Origin: Treponema sp.
GTDB taxonomy: Bacteria; Spirochaetota; Spirochaetia; Treponematales; Treponemataceae
Assembly (NCBI GenBank): GCA_016296655.1
Contig: JAEDIW010000003.1
Span: 1-64,000, forward strand
Length of the DNA: 64,000 nt
Direction of reading: 5' to 3'
Within the stretch, counting starts at the first letter, position 1; every line of letters starts with the position of its first letter. Positions 18,061 through 26,980 of this stretch are shown here, in pieces. The notes below the pieces were generated by a model. The model was not told the DNA's origin and did not search any database. It saw nothing but the letters and a program-made list of their open reading frames with translations. The translations under genes were made by a program, and so were the position numbers.

Positions 18061-19425
18061 TTGAACATTGTTTTTTACAGCACAAATTCCAATTTTTATG
18101 ATGCTGCAAAAATTCAAGAATATTTCTGGCCGACAAAAAAACAGGAATGGGAGCAGCTTGCACAGGAATTTCCTGAACATAATTTTTTTGTGGCAAGTCA
18201 GATGCCTGCACTTTTTCTGGTAGATACAACAGAGGGTGTTTTTGACACAAGCCCAAATAATGTCAAATATGTGTGCCTTATAAAGCAGCATGTTCAGGAC
18301 ATTGCTCAGGAAATCCTTGATTTGCACCCGGATGCAGCATTTTCTGCTTCTTTTTGGGTAACTCCTTACGACTGGCTGCCGCTTCAGGATGCCCTTGTTG
18401 CGCAAATTCTTGCAGAACATGGAGTTAAGACGGTTTGTCCTTCTGCAGATTCTGCTTTTTCAGCTTTTGACAAATGGCAGACTCATCTTCTGCTTGAAAA
18501 ACATGGCTTTTCCATTCCGAATGCTGTTTACGTTCATCATGAACTTTTCTGGTGCGAGCGTGGCAATAAGGAAATAAAAACCAATGTTTACAAAGATTAT
18601 GTTCTTTCTGCAATCCAGAAGTTGAAGCTTCCTCTGATAATTAAAGATACTGTGGGCTTGAGTTCCTATGGGGCGGAGGTTGTTCCGACTTATAAGGCTG
18701 CTGCAGGTTTCCTTCAGTCACATAAAAATTCTTCGGACAGAATTGTTGAAGAGTATGTTTCAGGCTTTCAGTTTGGTACGGAAATTCACGGCACACCTGG
18801 TTCATATACTGTGATGCCGCCTTTTATGTTTTCTGTAAATCAGTATGGAATTACAAGTCCAAAGCAAAGCGTAAAGGCAGGGCCTGTAACTTCGGATTGT
18901 TTTAAGATTGCAGAATTGAATGACATGCTTGTCCGGCTCGCTGAAGAGCTTGGTTTTTCTGGCATTGTTCAAGTTGATTTGGTCTTTTCGCCGGAAAATG
19001 GCGGCAAATGGTATATTTTGGAAATAAACCCCAGACTTTCAGGGATGAGTGAACTGTATGCAAGGGCTCAGGGGCTTTCCCTTTGCAAAATGCTTTTGAA
19101 AATCGTTCTGGGGCAGCCGTCTGAAAAACTAGACTGTGCCTGCAACATTAAGTTTCCTTTGCTGTCTGTTCACCAGCTTGCAGAATTGCACGAGCTGCCC
19201 TTTGTAAAATATATTCATCAGATTCATAATCTTGCCGCCCGCCAGAAACGGGAAACAGGCTATTGTGAGCTGATTTTTACAGGAAAAAATTTTGTGGCAC
19301 TTGAGGAAAACCTGAACAGACTGGAAAGCTGTTTTCCTGATGCTGTTGAACCTGCCTTTATTCAGAAAGCCAGGGAACTAATGGGAATTCTAAAAGAAAG
19401 TATTTGTAAAAATCAGAATCCGTGA
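18061..19425 (+). CDS. ATP-grasp ligase, possible amino-acid or peptide ligase
   Basis: Protein of 454 residues with an ATP-grasp fold in its middle and C-terminal parts. It has the substrate-binding lysine region LPLIIKDTVGLSSYGAEVV, the adenine-contact segment RIVEEYVSGFQFGTEIHG, and the metal site VQVDLVF...LEINPRLSGMSELYAR (Glu-x-Asn-Pro-Arg). The family joins a carboxylate to an amine, thiol or imine via acyl phosphate. The overall pattern is unlike purine, CarB or Ddl enzymes. Coupling to the EamA exporter suggests synthesis and export of a small amide or dipeptide, which is inference. Starts at TTG 18061. Confidence 0.72.
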   Translation: MNIVFYSTNSNFYDAAKIQEYFWPTKKQEWEQLAQEFPEHNFFVASQMPALFLVDTTEGVFDTSPNNVKYVCLIKQHVQDIAQEILDLHPDAAFSASFWVTPYDWLPLQDALVAQILAEHGVKTVCPSADSAFSAFDKWQTHLLLEKHGFSIPNAVYVHHELFWCERGNKEIKTNVYKDYVLSAIQKLKLPLIIKDTVGLSSYGAEVVPTYKAAAGFLQSHKNSSDRIVEEYVSGFQFGTEIHGTPGSYTVMPPFMFSVNQYGITSPKQSVKAGPVTSDCFKIAELNDMLVRLAEELGFSGIVQVDLVFSPENGGKWYILEINPRLSGMSELYARAQGLSLCKMLLKIVLGQPSEKLDCACNIKFPLLSVHQLAELHELPFVKYIHQIHNLAARQKRETGYCELIFTGKNFVALEENLNRLESCFPDAVEPAFIQKARELMGILKESICKNQNP

Positions 19426-19428
19426 AAA

Positions 19429-19932
19429 TCAGCATCCGTAAAGGGATTCAATTATTTTTGTTACAGTTGATTCTATATCTAAATTGCCAGACTCAACTGT
19501 AATTTCTGAATATTTTAAATACAGCGGATTGCGTTCGGCAAAAAGGCTTTCTATAGTGTCACCTTTTTTCAAGGCAATGCCTCGTGTGGTTATGTTGTGC
19601 AGCCTGGATTTTATGGTTTCAACCGGCATTTTCAGGTAAATTACAATGCTGTTTTTGCACAGATTTTCCATGGCCTGGCTGCCATAAACTGCGCTTCCTC
19701 CAGTTGCGATTACTGTATTTTCAAGTTTAATGCCAGCCAGCACTGAGTTTTCTATTTTAAGAAATTCATCCAGTCCTTTCGAGTTGATTGTTTCCTGCAG
19801 AGTAGTGCCGGTTTGCTTTTGTATTAGAATGTCCGTGTCGCAAAAGTCCATGCCTAGTGATTTTGCAAGCAGAACACCCACCGTACTTTTGCCGGCTCCA
19901 GGCATTCCTATAAGAACAATATTTTTTTTCAT
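19429..19932 (-). CDS. shikimate-kinase-like P-loop kinase with altered substrate residues
   Basis: Protein of 167 residues with the shikimate kinase fold: Walker A GMPGAGKST, the Asp pair in DTDILIQKQTG, the TGG segment and the lid ending RNPLYLKYSE. Two features used for shikimate are not normal. The FRxxE motif reads FLKIE (Arg missing), and the GGG triplet reads GGS. It may use another substrate or be impaired. It is convergent with the ATP-grasp gene (3 bp apart) and downstream of galK on the same strand. A true AroK could be elsewhere. Confidence 0.7.
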   Translation of the reverse strand: MKKNIVLIGMPGAGKSTVGVLLAKSLGMDFCDTDILIQKQTGTTLQETINSKGLDEFLKIENSVLAGIKLENTVIATGGSAVYGSQAMENLCKNSIVIYLKMPVETIKSRLHNITTRGIALKKGDTIESLFAERNPLYLKYSEITVESGNLDIESTVTKIIESLYGC

Positions 19933-19985
19933 CTTAGCTGAATATTATTGCATTTTTTAAGAATTTTACAGCTGATGAAAGAAAA

Positions 19986-21194
19986 TTACAGGTCATTTGT
20001 AATTTCTTTTACACCGTCGCCAGAAGAACAGGCAAAAAATCCAGCATCATGGCCAACTGTTTCAGTATATTTTTTCTGTACATTTGCAATAAAATTCTGG
20101 ATTTTGTCTTTGTGAACCAGGGCTATTGCGCAGCCTCCAAAGCCTGCTCCTGTCATTCTTGCTCCAAGACAACCTTCCTGTGCATTTGCTGTGTTTGCAA
20201 GAGTATCAAGCTCAATGCCCGTAACTTCGTAATCGTCTTTCAAAGATTTGTGAGAAGCGTTTAACAGTTCGCCAAGCTGTACCAGGTTTCCTGCTTTTAA
20301 GGCGCTTACAGCTTGCATAACCCTATCATTTTCTGAAATGCAATGCCTGGCTCTTGCAAAAAGCAGGGGGTCTGTAATGGCTTTTCCGCAGTCTTCAAAT
20401 TCTTTCATTGTAAGCGAACACAAATCCGCAATTTTTACCCCAGAATTCTGCAGGATTTCCAAAGCTTTTTCGCACTGGGCGCGCCGTTCGTTATATTTAG
20501 AATCTGCAAGCTGACGCTTTTTTTTGGTATTCATGACAACAAAGCGGTAGTCGCCAAGTTCCAGTGGAACATATTCGTATTCAAGCGTTGCACAGTTCAA
20601 AAGTTCGGCAGTATTCCTTTTTGCTGTAGAAATTATGAACTGATCCATTATTCCGCATTTTACGTTCATAAATTCGTGTTCGCTCTGCTGACCTGCCAAA
20701 GCAATTTCAATTCTGGAAAGGTTTAAGCCGAAAACTTCGCTTATGGCATAGGCAAAACCGCATTCCAGTGCAGAAGATGAAGAAATTCCTCCTGCTGGCG
20801 GCACATTTGAGGCAATCAATGCGTCAAAACCGCATGGAATCACTTTGCCTTGCTTTTTCAAAATTGCAAGAATGCCATTCAGGTAGTTTGCATAGTCATT
20901 TTCTTTTTTGTAGGAAAAAATGTCGTTTATGTCAAATGTAAAAACGCCTGGAAATTTTAAATCCGTGTAGGTTATTTTTGAGTCGGATCTTTTTCGCAGG
21001 GCAACGTAAAGATATTTGTCAATTGCAGCCGGGAAAACTTTTCCGCCGTTGTAGTCAATGTGTTCACCAATAATGTTTATTCTTGCTGGTGAGGCAAAAA
21101 TACGAATCTCGCCATCTGTCCTGCCGTATATTTCAATGAATTTTTCTTTCAGTAAAGCAGGTGAAAAATCATCTTTTGAAACATTTTCGATCAT
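19986..21194 (-). CDS. galK: galactokinase GalK
   Basis: GHMP kinase (402 aa) phosphorylating galactose at C1, cytosolic. Motif 1 ASPARINIIGEHIDYNGGKV with the galactokinase signature, motif 2 VPPAGGISSSSALE for phosphate binding, and motif 3 GARMTGAGFGGCAIAL are all intact. No galT or galE is adjacent. It has a leaderless-type promoter (see entry) and is divergent from ppaC. Confidence 0.93.
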   Translation of the reverse strand: MIENVSKDDFSPALLKEKFIEIYGRTDGEIRIFASPARINIIGEHIDYNGGKVFPAAIDKYLYVALRKRSDSKITYTDLKFPGVFTFDINDIFSYKKENDYANYLNGILAILKKQGKVIPCGFDALIASNVPPAGGISSSSALECGFAYAISEVFGLNLSRIEIALAGQQSEHEFMNVKCGIMDQFIISTAKRNTAELLNCATLEYEYVPLELGDYRFVVMNTKKKRQLADSKYNERRAQCEKALEILQNSGVKIADLCSLTMKEFEDCGKAITDPLLFARARHCISENDRVMQAVSALKAGNLVQLGELLNASHKSLKDDYEVTGIELDTLANTANAQEGCLGARMTGAGFGGCAIALVHKDKIQNFIANVQKKYTETVGHDAGFFACSSGDGVKEITNDL

Positions 21195-21202
21195 AATAAA
21201 TA

Positions 21203-21230
21203 ATTATACTTCATCTGTATGGTATTTCAA
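21203..21230 (-). promoter_or_regulatory. galK promoter, leaderless geometry
   Basis: On the minus strand: -35 TTGAAA (21230-21225), a 16-bp spacer, -10 TATAAT (21208-21203), then 8 nt to the ATG at 21194. No ribosome binding site. Confidence 0.6.
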
Positions 21231-21261
21231 GTAAATTTTTTAATATTAAACGTTCTAAAAA

Positions 21262-21289
21262 TTGACAAAGATTTTTCTCTGAATATTAT
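21262..21289 (+). promoter_or_regulatory. ppaC promoter, leaderless geometry
   Basis: Perfect -35 TTGACA (21262-21267), a 16-bp spacer, -10 TATTAT (21284-21289), then 8 nt to the ATG at 21298. The sequence between has no ribosome binding site. Confidence 0.65.
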
Positions 21290-21297
21290 ATTGTTAT

Positions 21298-22950
21298 ATG
21301 AAAAAGACAGTTTATATTATTGGACACAGAAATCCAGACACAGACTCTGCTGTAGCAGCTGCTTCTTATGCAAGGTTAAAGCAGCTTTTAGGCTATGAAA
21401 ATTATGTTGCAGCACGTGCCGGACATTTTACGCCGCAGACTGAATATATTTTCAATAAATTTAAAGTTCCAGTTCCTGAATATATTCCCGATTTGATTCC
21501 AAAAACTGCATATTTTATGCAGGATCACTGTGAAACAGTAAGTGCTGAAACTTCTTTGTGGGCTGCAATTGGTAAAATGAATACTTTGAATTATAAGGTT
21601 CTTCCCGTTGTCGACAGTGATGGAACGTATAAATCTCTGCTGCATTACAATGCTTTTGCAAAAGATGTCCTTACAATCTTGAATCCTGAAAAGAAAATCG
21701 GCATTACGACAAGTGTTGACCTTGTCTGCTCCACGCTGAATGCACAGCCGATAATCAAAAAAAATTCTGAACAGCTTTTTAAATGCATGATTATGATTGG
21801 TTCTGCAAAAATTGAAACTGTCAGGGCAAATCTTGAAGAGCATAAGTCGGAAAACCTGATTGTAATTGCTTCCAATCGTGAAGATGTTCACGAAGCCTGT
21901 ATCAATGCGAAGGTAAAGCTTCTGGTCATAACTTCCGGCTATGTTTTGAATAAGGAACTGCGTACAGTTGCAGAAAAAAACAATGTTTCTGTTCTGATAA
22001 GCCCTTATGATACTTCCTCAACTTCCATGCTTGTTTCCTATTCTACACCTGTTTCTGTTATGGCGGATGCTTCCGTTCAGCCTGTTATGCCAGGGGACAC
22101 TGTTGCAAAAGTTCGCCCTAAGCTTCAGACTTCTGCAAGCCGGTGCCTGCCTGTTGTTGACTCAAACAATAAAGTCTGCGGGCTTATAAATGAATCTGAT
22201 CTTTTGCATGAGCCTAACGTTGAAGTGATTCTTGTAGACCACAATGAAATGTCTCAGGCTGTAGAAGGTGTTGAAAATTACAGGCTTCTTGAAGTGATTG
22301 ACCATCACCGTGTAGGAAATCTTGCTACAAAATACCCCATCACGTTTATCAACAAACCCGTTGGGGCGACTTCGACTTTAATAGCTTCTCTTTTCCGTGA
22401 AAATAAAATTTCAATTCCTCTGGAAATTGCAAGTATACTTTTGTGTGCCATCCTTACCGATACGCTGATTCTGCAGTCTACCACAACTACTGACATTGAT
22501 CGTGAAATGGCAGAATATCTGTCAAATATTACTAACCTTGACATTCAGTCGCTTGGCGAAGAGATAATTTCTGCTGGTAGCCGTATTGGCGGGCGCGATG
22601 CAAGCGAAGTAATTCGCCAGGATATGAAAGAATATTCAGAGGGCAAGCTTGTTTATACTGTAAGCCAAATTGAAGTTGACAACACTAATGAAATTTTAAA
22701 ACGCAAGAAAGAATTTCTGCAGGAACTTGAATTTGAGCGCCGCAGCCGCAAGGGGTTGTTTTCTGCACTGCTTGTTACGGATATTGCAAGCCTGAGCAGC
22801 ATACTGCTTATTGAAGCAGAAAAGGATTTTTTGCCGTTCATTGCCTATCCCAAGAGGGAAGAAAATGTCTATTATTTGAAGGATATTGTTTCCCGAAAAA
22901 AGCAGCTGATTCCGATGATTAGCGAAGTTGTTTCGCAGTATGCCAGATAG
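21298..22950 (+). CDS. ppaC: manganese-dependent inorganic pyrophosphatase with CBS and DRTGG domains
   Basis: Family II pyrophosphatase (550 aa) hydrolysing pyrophosphate in the cytosol. The DHH part has the metal motifs GHRNPDTDS, VDHNE and IDHHRVGN, and the C-terminal DHHA2 part has the substrate motif SRKKQ. An insert of roughly 240 residues (about 70-305) holds CBS, DRTGG and CBS segments. In the known CBS-pyrophosphatases these bind adenine nucleotides and regulate activity. Divergent from galK and convergent with guaA. Confidence 0.92.
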   Translation: MKKTVYIIGHRNPDTDSAVAAASYARLKQLLGYENYVAARAGHFTPQTEYIFNKFKVPVPEYIPDLIPKTAYFMQDHCETVSAETSLWAAIGKMNTLNYKVLPVVDSDGTYKSLLHYNAFAKDVLTILNPEKKIGITTSVDLVCSTLNAQPIIKKNSEQLFKCMIMIGSAKIETVRANLEEHKSENLIVIASNREDVHEACINAKVKLLVITSGYVLNKELRTVAEKNNVSVLISPYDTSSTSMLVSYSTPVSVMADASVQPVMPGDTVAKVRPKLQTSASRCLPVVDSNNKVCGLINESDLLHEPNVEVILVDHNEMSQAVEGVENYRLLEVIDHHRVGNLATKYPITFINKPVGATSTLIASLFRENKISIPLEIASILLCAILTDTLILQSTTTTDIDREMAEYLSNITNLDIQSLGEEIISAGSRIGGRDASEVIRQDMKEYSEGKLVYTVSQIEVDNTNEILKRKKEFLQELEFERRSRKGLFSALLVTDIASLSSILLIEAEKDFLPFIAYPKREENVYYLKDIVSRKKQLIPMISEVVSQYAR

Positions 22951-22957
22951 ATAGCAG

Positions 22958-22983
22958 AAAAAAAAAGCCTGGACCAAGGCTTT
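22958..22983 (-). terminator. Rho-independent terminator of guaA
   Basis: Stem AAAGCCT/AGGCTTT with a six-base loop; on the minus strand a T-run follows (nine A residues at 22958-22966 on the plus strand). Confidence 0.7.
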
Positions 22984-23028
22984 AATCGCAGTGTGCCTTG
23001 ACCAGACTTATTTAGGGGTTATGGCTTA

Positions 23029-24915
23029 TTATTCCCAGCCGAATGTTGCAGGCGGTTTGTTTGTTGCATCAAAGTAAAGAGCATCTACAAACGGCAGTGC
23101 TGCAATCTGTTTTACTATATTACCAAGCAACTCTTCCGGTAGCATTGCAAATCTTGCTGTCATTACGTCTTCAGAAATTACAGGACGCAGCACAAATGAT
23201 GCATTTTCACTACAACTTGCGTATGGCAGGTCAATTGTAAGGTGCTGGAAAATTTTATTGTACCAGCCGGATTTGTGCAGCTCTGTCAGCACAATGTTGT
23301 CGACTTCCCTCAGTTGGTCAAGCCTTCGCTTTTCGCAGTAGCCTTCCTGAAGTTTGAGAACTTCGTCTTTTAGTTCAGGCTTCTGGTAGAGCTTGATGCA
23401 GGTTCTGTTTATGTATTTTGCAGAATTTGTGATTGTTGAAGAACAAGCTTCCAGTTTTTCGCGTTTTTTGGGGAAATGATAAAAACCGTTGCCTTCATCG
23501 GCAAATGTCAGCAGAGCCGGGAATCTGTAAGTTCTGAAATCTCCCTGAACTCCTACCGAACGAACAGGCAGAACATCCCTTTTCAAATTCGCAGTACAAT
23601 TCTGACAGAACATGTCAATCTTTATTTCGTTAAGTTCTTTTTTTGCAGCAAGCAGTTCATCTTCATCTTTCTGCGACCATGATTTGCCGTCATTGCATAG
23701 AACGTTTATTGAAAGTCCAGGTCCTGGAAACGGATGACGCATTACAAGTTCTTCGCTCAATCCAAGTTTTTTTCCAATGGCACGTACTTCATCTTTGTAA
23801 AGTTCACGGATAGGCTCAATGATAAGCCCTTTTGCAATCAGTTCCTGAATGCCTGCAACTCTGTTATGATGAGTTTTGATTGTATTTGAATTTTTTGTTC
23901 CGCCGGATTCAATGATGTCAGGATATAATGTTCCCTGTGCCAGAAGCCAGTTATTTTCGTCAAGATGCTGTTTAGCAACAACTTCGTTGCGTACTGTAAT
24001 GAAGTTCTCTCCTACAGCCATGCGTTTTTTCTGAGGATCGGTAAGACCTGCTATTGCATTCAGAAAACTTGCAGAAGCATCTTCAACTATAAAATTGTTA
24101 AAGCCGAATTTGTGATATGCTTCAGCAACTTTTGCACTTTCATTTTTGCGCATAAAACCGTTGTCAATGTGAAGCCCAAGAACTCTTTCCTGGCCTAAAG
24201 CTTTGTTCAGCAAGGCAAAAGTTATTGTTGAATCAACACCACCGCTCAAGAACAGAAGAACATTTCTGCTGCCGGCATCTTTTTTGATATTTTCAAGAAT
24301 AATCTGAAGAACGGTATCCTGATCCCAGTTTTTTTCCATTCCGCAGAATTCTGCAAAGTTTTCGAAAATCTTATTTCCGCAGGGGGTGTCTTTTACTTCG
24401 CAGTGGAACTGCAGACTGAATCTTTTTTTTGCCAGATTCTGAGTTGCTGCAAACGGACAGTCTTTTGTAGAACCAACTGTTTCAAATCCCTGTCCTAATT
24501 CAAATACTCCATCTTGATGACTCATCCAAACCTGCTGACTACCTTCTATGCCTTTGAAAAGCGGACATTTCACTTCAGGGTTCAGGCTAAGGTTAGCAAA
24601 CCCAAATTCTCCGACTTGTGCCTTGCAGACTTTTCCGTTGTAGCCAAGCTGAACAATGTAATGACCGTAGCACAATCCCAGAATTGGAATATCAAGCGAC
24701 AGAATTTCTGAATTGAATTCCGGAACTTTTTCTTCGTAAACTGAACTTGGTCCGCCAGAAAAAACAACTCCCTTGCAGTTTTCAAAAGTTTTCAAATCTG
24801 CGGAGGGCAGGGCAATTTCAGAATAATAGCCCAACATGCGGAAACGCTTTGCAATCAGATGTGCGTATTGGCTTCCAAAGTCCAAAACAATGATTTTTTT
24901 GCGAGAATCAGACAT
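23029..24915 (-). CDS. guaA: GMP synthase (glutamine-hydrolysing), long form
   Basis: Makes GMP from XMP, ATP and glutamine. The class I amidotransferase domain carries the nucleophile in GLCYGHY and the His in LQFHCE. The ATP-pyrophosphatase domain carries LSGGVDST, and RHPFPGPGL is also present. At 628 residues it is about 100 longer than the common bacterial enzyme. The extra length lies in the C-terminal dimerisation region after VGVQGDFRTYRFP, and the end reads KPPATFGWE, as in long, eukaryote-like forms. It lies 19 bp downstream of pyrG. ATG follows GGAG. Confidence 0.93.
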   Translation of the reverse strand: MSDSRKKIIVLDFGSQYAHLIAKRFRMLGYYSEIALPSADLKTFENCKGVVFSGGPSSVYEEKVPEFNSEILSLDIPILGLCYGHYIVQLGYNGKVCKAQVGEFGFANLSLNPEVKCPLFKGIEGSQQVWMSHQDGVFELGQGFETVGSTKDCPFAATQNLAKKRFSLQFHCEVKDTPCGNKIFENFAEFCGMEKNWDQDTVLQIILENIKKDAGSRNVLLFLSGGVDSTITFALLNKALGQERVLGLHIDNGFMRKNESAKVAEAYHKFGFNNFIVEDASASFLNAIAGLTDPQKKRMAVGENFITVRNEVVAKQHLDENNWLLAQGTLYPDIIESGGTKNSNTIKTHHNRVAGIQELIAKGLIIEPIRELYKDEVRAIGKKLGLSEELVMRHPFPGPGLSINVLCNDGKSWSQKDEDELLAAKKELNEIKIDMFCQNCTANLKRDVLPVRSVGVQGDFRTYRFPALLTFADEGNGFYHFPKKREKLEACSSTITNSAKYINRTCIKLYQKPELKDEVLKLQEGYCEKRRLDQLREVDNIVLTELHKSGWYNKIFQHLTIDLPYASCSENASFVLRPVISEDVMTARFAMLPEELLGNIVKQIAALPFVDALYFDATNKPPATFGWE

Positions 24916-24934
24916 TTCATTTCTCCTGATATTT

Positions 24935-26578
24935 TTAGCTGTTATTTTTTAGAACAGGTTTTGAGTTGCGGCCGGTTATTTTATTGAAGTCGCAGGCAGC
25001 TGTAATAAAATCTCTGAAAAGAGGCTGTGCTCTGTTTGGGCGGCTTTTAAATTCTGGATGGAACTGAACGCCTACCATCCATGGATGCTGTGGAACTTCG
25101 CAAATTTCAACAAGATTTCGCTCTGGATTTACACCTGCAATAATCAGTCCTGCTTTTTCAAGCTCATCACGGTACTTATTGTTGAATTCGTAACGGTGAC
25201 GGTGTCGTTCCCAAACTGTTGTAGAACCGTATGCCTTTTCTGTAAGGGTTCCTTTTGTAACGGCACATTCATATTTGCCAAGCCTCAGGGTTCCGCCCAA
25301 AATTACACCGTTTTGATCAGGCATGAGGTCGATGACAGGATATGGAGTTTCTTTATTCATTTCAGTCGAATTTGCGCCTGTAAGCCCCAGAACGTGGCGT
25401 GCATATTCAATTACAAGAATTTGCATTCCAAGACAGATTCCGTAGTAGGGAACTTTGTTAAGTCGTGCATATTTTGCAGCATTTACCATGCCTTCTATTC
25501 CGCGGTCGCCAAAACCTCCCGGAACAATAATTCCGTCGGCATCTTTGAGAATTTCTGCGGTAGTTTTGTCGTCGGTAAGAAGTTCTGCATCAACCCAGTC
25601 AATTTTAACATCTGCTTCGTTATAAATTCCTCCGTGAATAAGGGATTCTACAACTGAAAGATAGGCATCATGCAGACCTACGTATTTTCCTACAAGTGCA
25701 ATGCGGACAGCATGCTTTGGGTTGTTGTAGCGGTCAACCATAACTTTCCATTCTTCAAGGTGTGTTGGAGTGCATTTTAATCCGAGTGCATTGCATACAG
25801 CATCGCCTATTCCTTCCTGTTCGAGTTGAAGCGGAACTTCATAAATTGACCGTGCAGTGAAATTCTGAATCAATGCTTCTGAAGGTATGTTACAGAATGA
25901 AGCAAGTCGTTCACGAGTTGCAGTGTCCAGTGAATGCTCTGTACGAACCATGATTACATCAGGCTTAATTCCAAGTTCCTGAAGTTCTTTCACGCTATGC
26001 TGTGTAGGTTTTGTCTTTAATTCTTCTGATTTGCGCATATATGGAATAAGAGTCAGATGGATGTAACAGCAGTTTTCTTCGCCTACGTCATATTTTATCT
26101 GGCGGATGGCTTCTATAAATGGAAGGGATTCGATATCACCTACGGTTCCACCGATTTCTGTAATTACGATGTCTGGATTACTTTCTGTTGCAGCGAGTTT
26201 CATCCGGCGCAGAATTTCTTCCGTAATATGAGGAATTACCTGTACTGTTCCTCCATGAAAACCACCTTCGCGTTCCTTATTCAAAACAGCAAGATAAACG
26301 CGTCCTGAAGTTGTATTTGAACTTTGCGAAAGAGTTGCATCTGTAAAACGCTCATAATGACCTAAATCCAAATCAGTTTCTGCACCGTCGTCTGTAACAA
26401 AAACTTCGCCATGCTGGTAAGGATTCATTGTTCCCGGGTCAATATTAAGATAAGGGTCGAATTTCTGATTTACAACCTTAAACCCGCGTGTTTTTAAAAT
26501 TAATCCAAGAGATGCTGCTGCAATTCCCTTTCCAAGTCCAGAAACAACGCCACCAGTAATAAAGATGTACTTTGTCAT
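24935..26578 (-). CDS. pyrG: CTP synthase PyrG
   Basis: Amidates UTP to CTP (547 aa). The N-terminal synthase domain begins YIFITGGVVSGLGKGIAAAS; the C-terminal glutamine amidotransferase has the nucleophile in YYGICLGMQ and the His-Glu pair in VQFHPEF. ATG follows GGAG. It is the first gene of a pyrG-guaA unit, joining two glutamine-dependent nucleotide amidations. Confidence 0.96.
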   Translation of the reverse strand: MTKYIFITGGVVSGLGKGIAAASLGLILKTRGFKVVNQKFDPYLNIDPGTMNPYQHGEVFVTDDGAETDLDLGHYERFTDATLSQSSNTTSGRVYLAVLNKEREGGFHGGTVQVIPHITEEILRRMKLAATESNPDIVITEIGGTVGDIESLPFIEAIRQIKYDVGEENCCYIHLTLIPYMRKSEELKTKPTQHSVKELQELGIKPDVIMVRTEHSLDTATRERLASFCNIPSEALIQNFTARSIYEVPLQLEQEGIGDAVCNALGLKCTPTHLEEWKVMVDRYNNPKHAVRIALVGKYVGLHDAYLSVVESLIHGGIYNEADVKIDWVDAELLTDDKTTAEILKDADGIIVPGGFGDRGIEGMVNAAKYARLNKVPYYGICLGMQILVIEYARHVLGLTGANSTEMNKETPYPVIDLMPDQNGVILGGTLRLGKYECAVTKGTLTEKAYGSTTVWERHRHRYEFNNKYRDELEKAGLIIAGVNPERNLVEICEVPQHPWMVGVQFHPEFKSRPNRAQPLFRDFITAACDFNKITGRNSKPVLKNNS

Positions 26579-26945
26579 TTATCTTGCTCCGTAAATGCAG
26601 ATATCTTGTAAGTTCAGGCTGTGATTTTGTCTAATTTCACAGAACTTACTGTCAGAGTTTAAGCTGCCCCGAAATCAGCTGTTTTCAGGTAAAGCTTAGG
26701 ATTTAAGCCGTTATAATAACGCACCTTAAAATAATAATTTGTAACTATAGCAAAAATATGCCTTTAAGTCCATAAAGAACTGTTCCGTTGCAGTCGACAA
26801 GCGGAGTAGAAGTAAAGAAGGACGATGAATCAGAAATAATTATCTGAACATCAGGTCTTTAATCGGCTGGAACTTGACATCACGTTCAAGGTTCCTGATT
26901 TTTTGTCCTTAATCAAATCTTTTATAAGCGAAGGTTTTTCTCTCT
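26579..26945. other. intergenic region between pyrG and the AAA gene
   Basis: Divergent 402-bp gap, of which the last part is the promoter below. The minus strand around 26754-26860 has a short frame encoding a plausible peptide (DVQIIISDSSSFF, then LVDCNGTVLYGLKG) that could be the tail of a lost gene. No family was recognised and no start is evident. The pyrG promoter is expected near 26700 but was not resolved. Confidence 0.3.
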
Positions 26946-26974
26946 CTTACAATTCCCAGAAAATATGTTATATT
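26946..26974 (+). promoter_or_regulatory. promoter of the AAA/PD-(D/E)XK gene, leaderless geometry
   Basis: -35 CTTACA (26946-26951), a 17-bp spacer, -10 TATATT (26969-26974), then 6 nt to the ATG at 26981. No ribosome binding site. Confidence 0.5.
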
Positions 26975-26980
26975 AAAATT

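Noticed and set aside
26754..26870. Short minus-strand frame with a plausible protein-like sequence (SDSSSFFTSTPLVD).
   Set aside because: Too short, no start and no family recognised; noted only as a possible gene tail in the intergenic entry.
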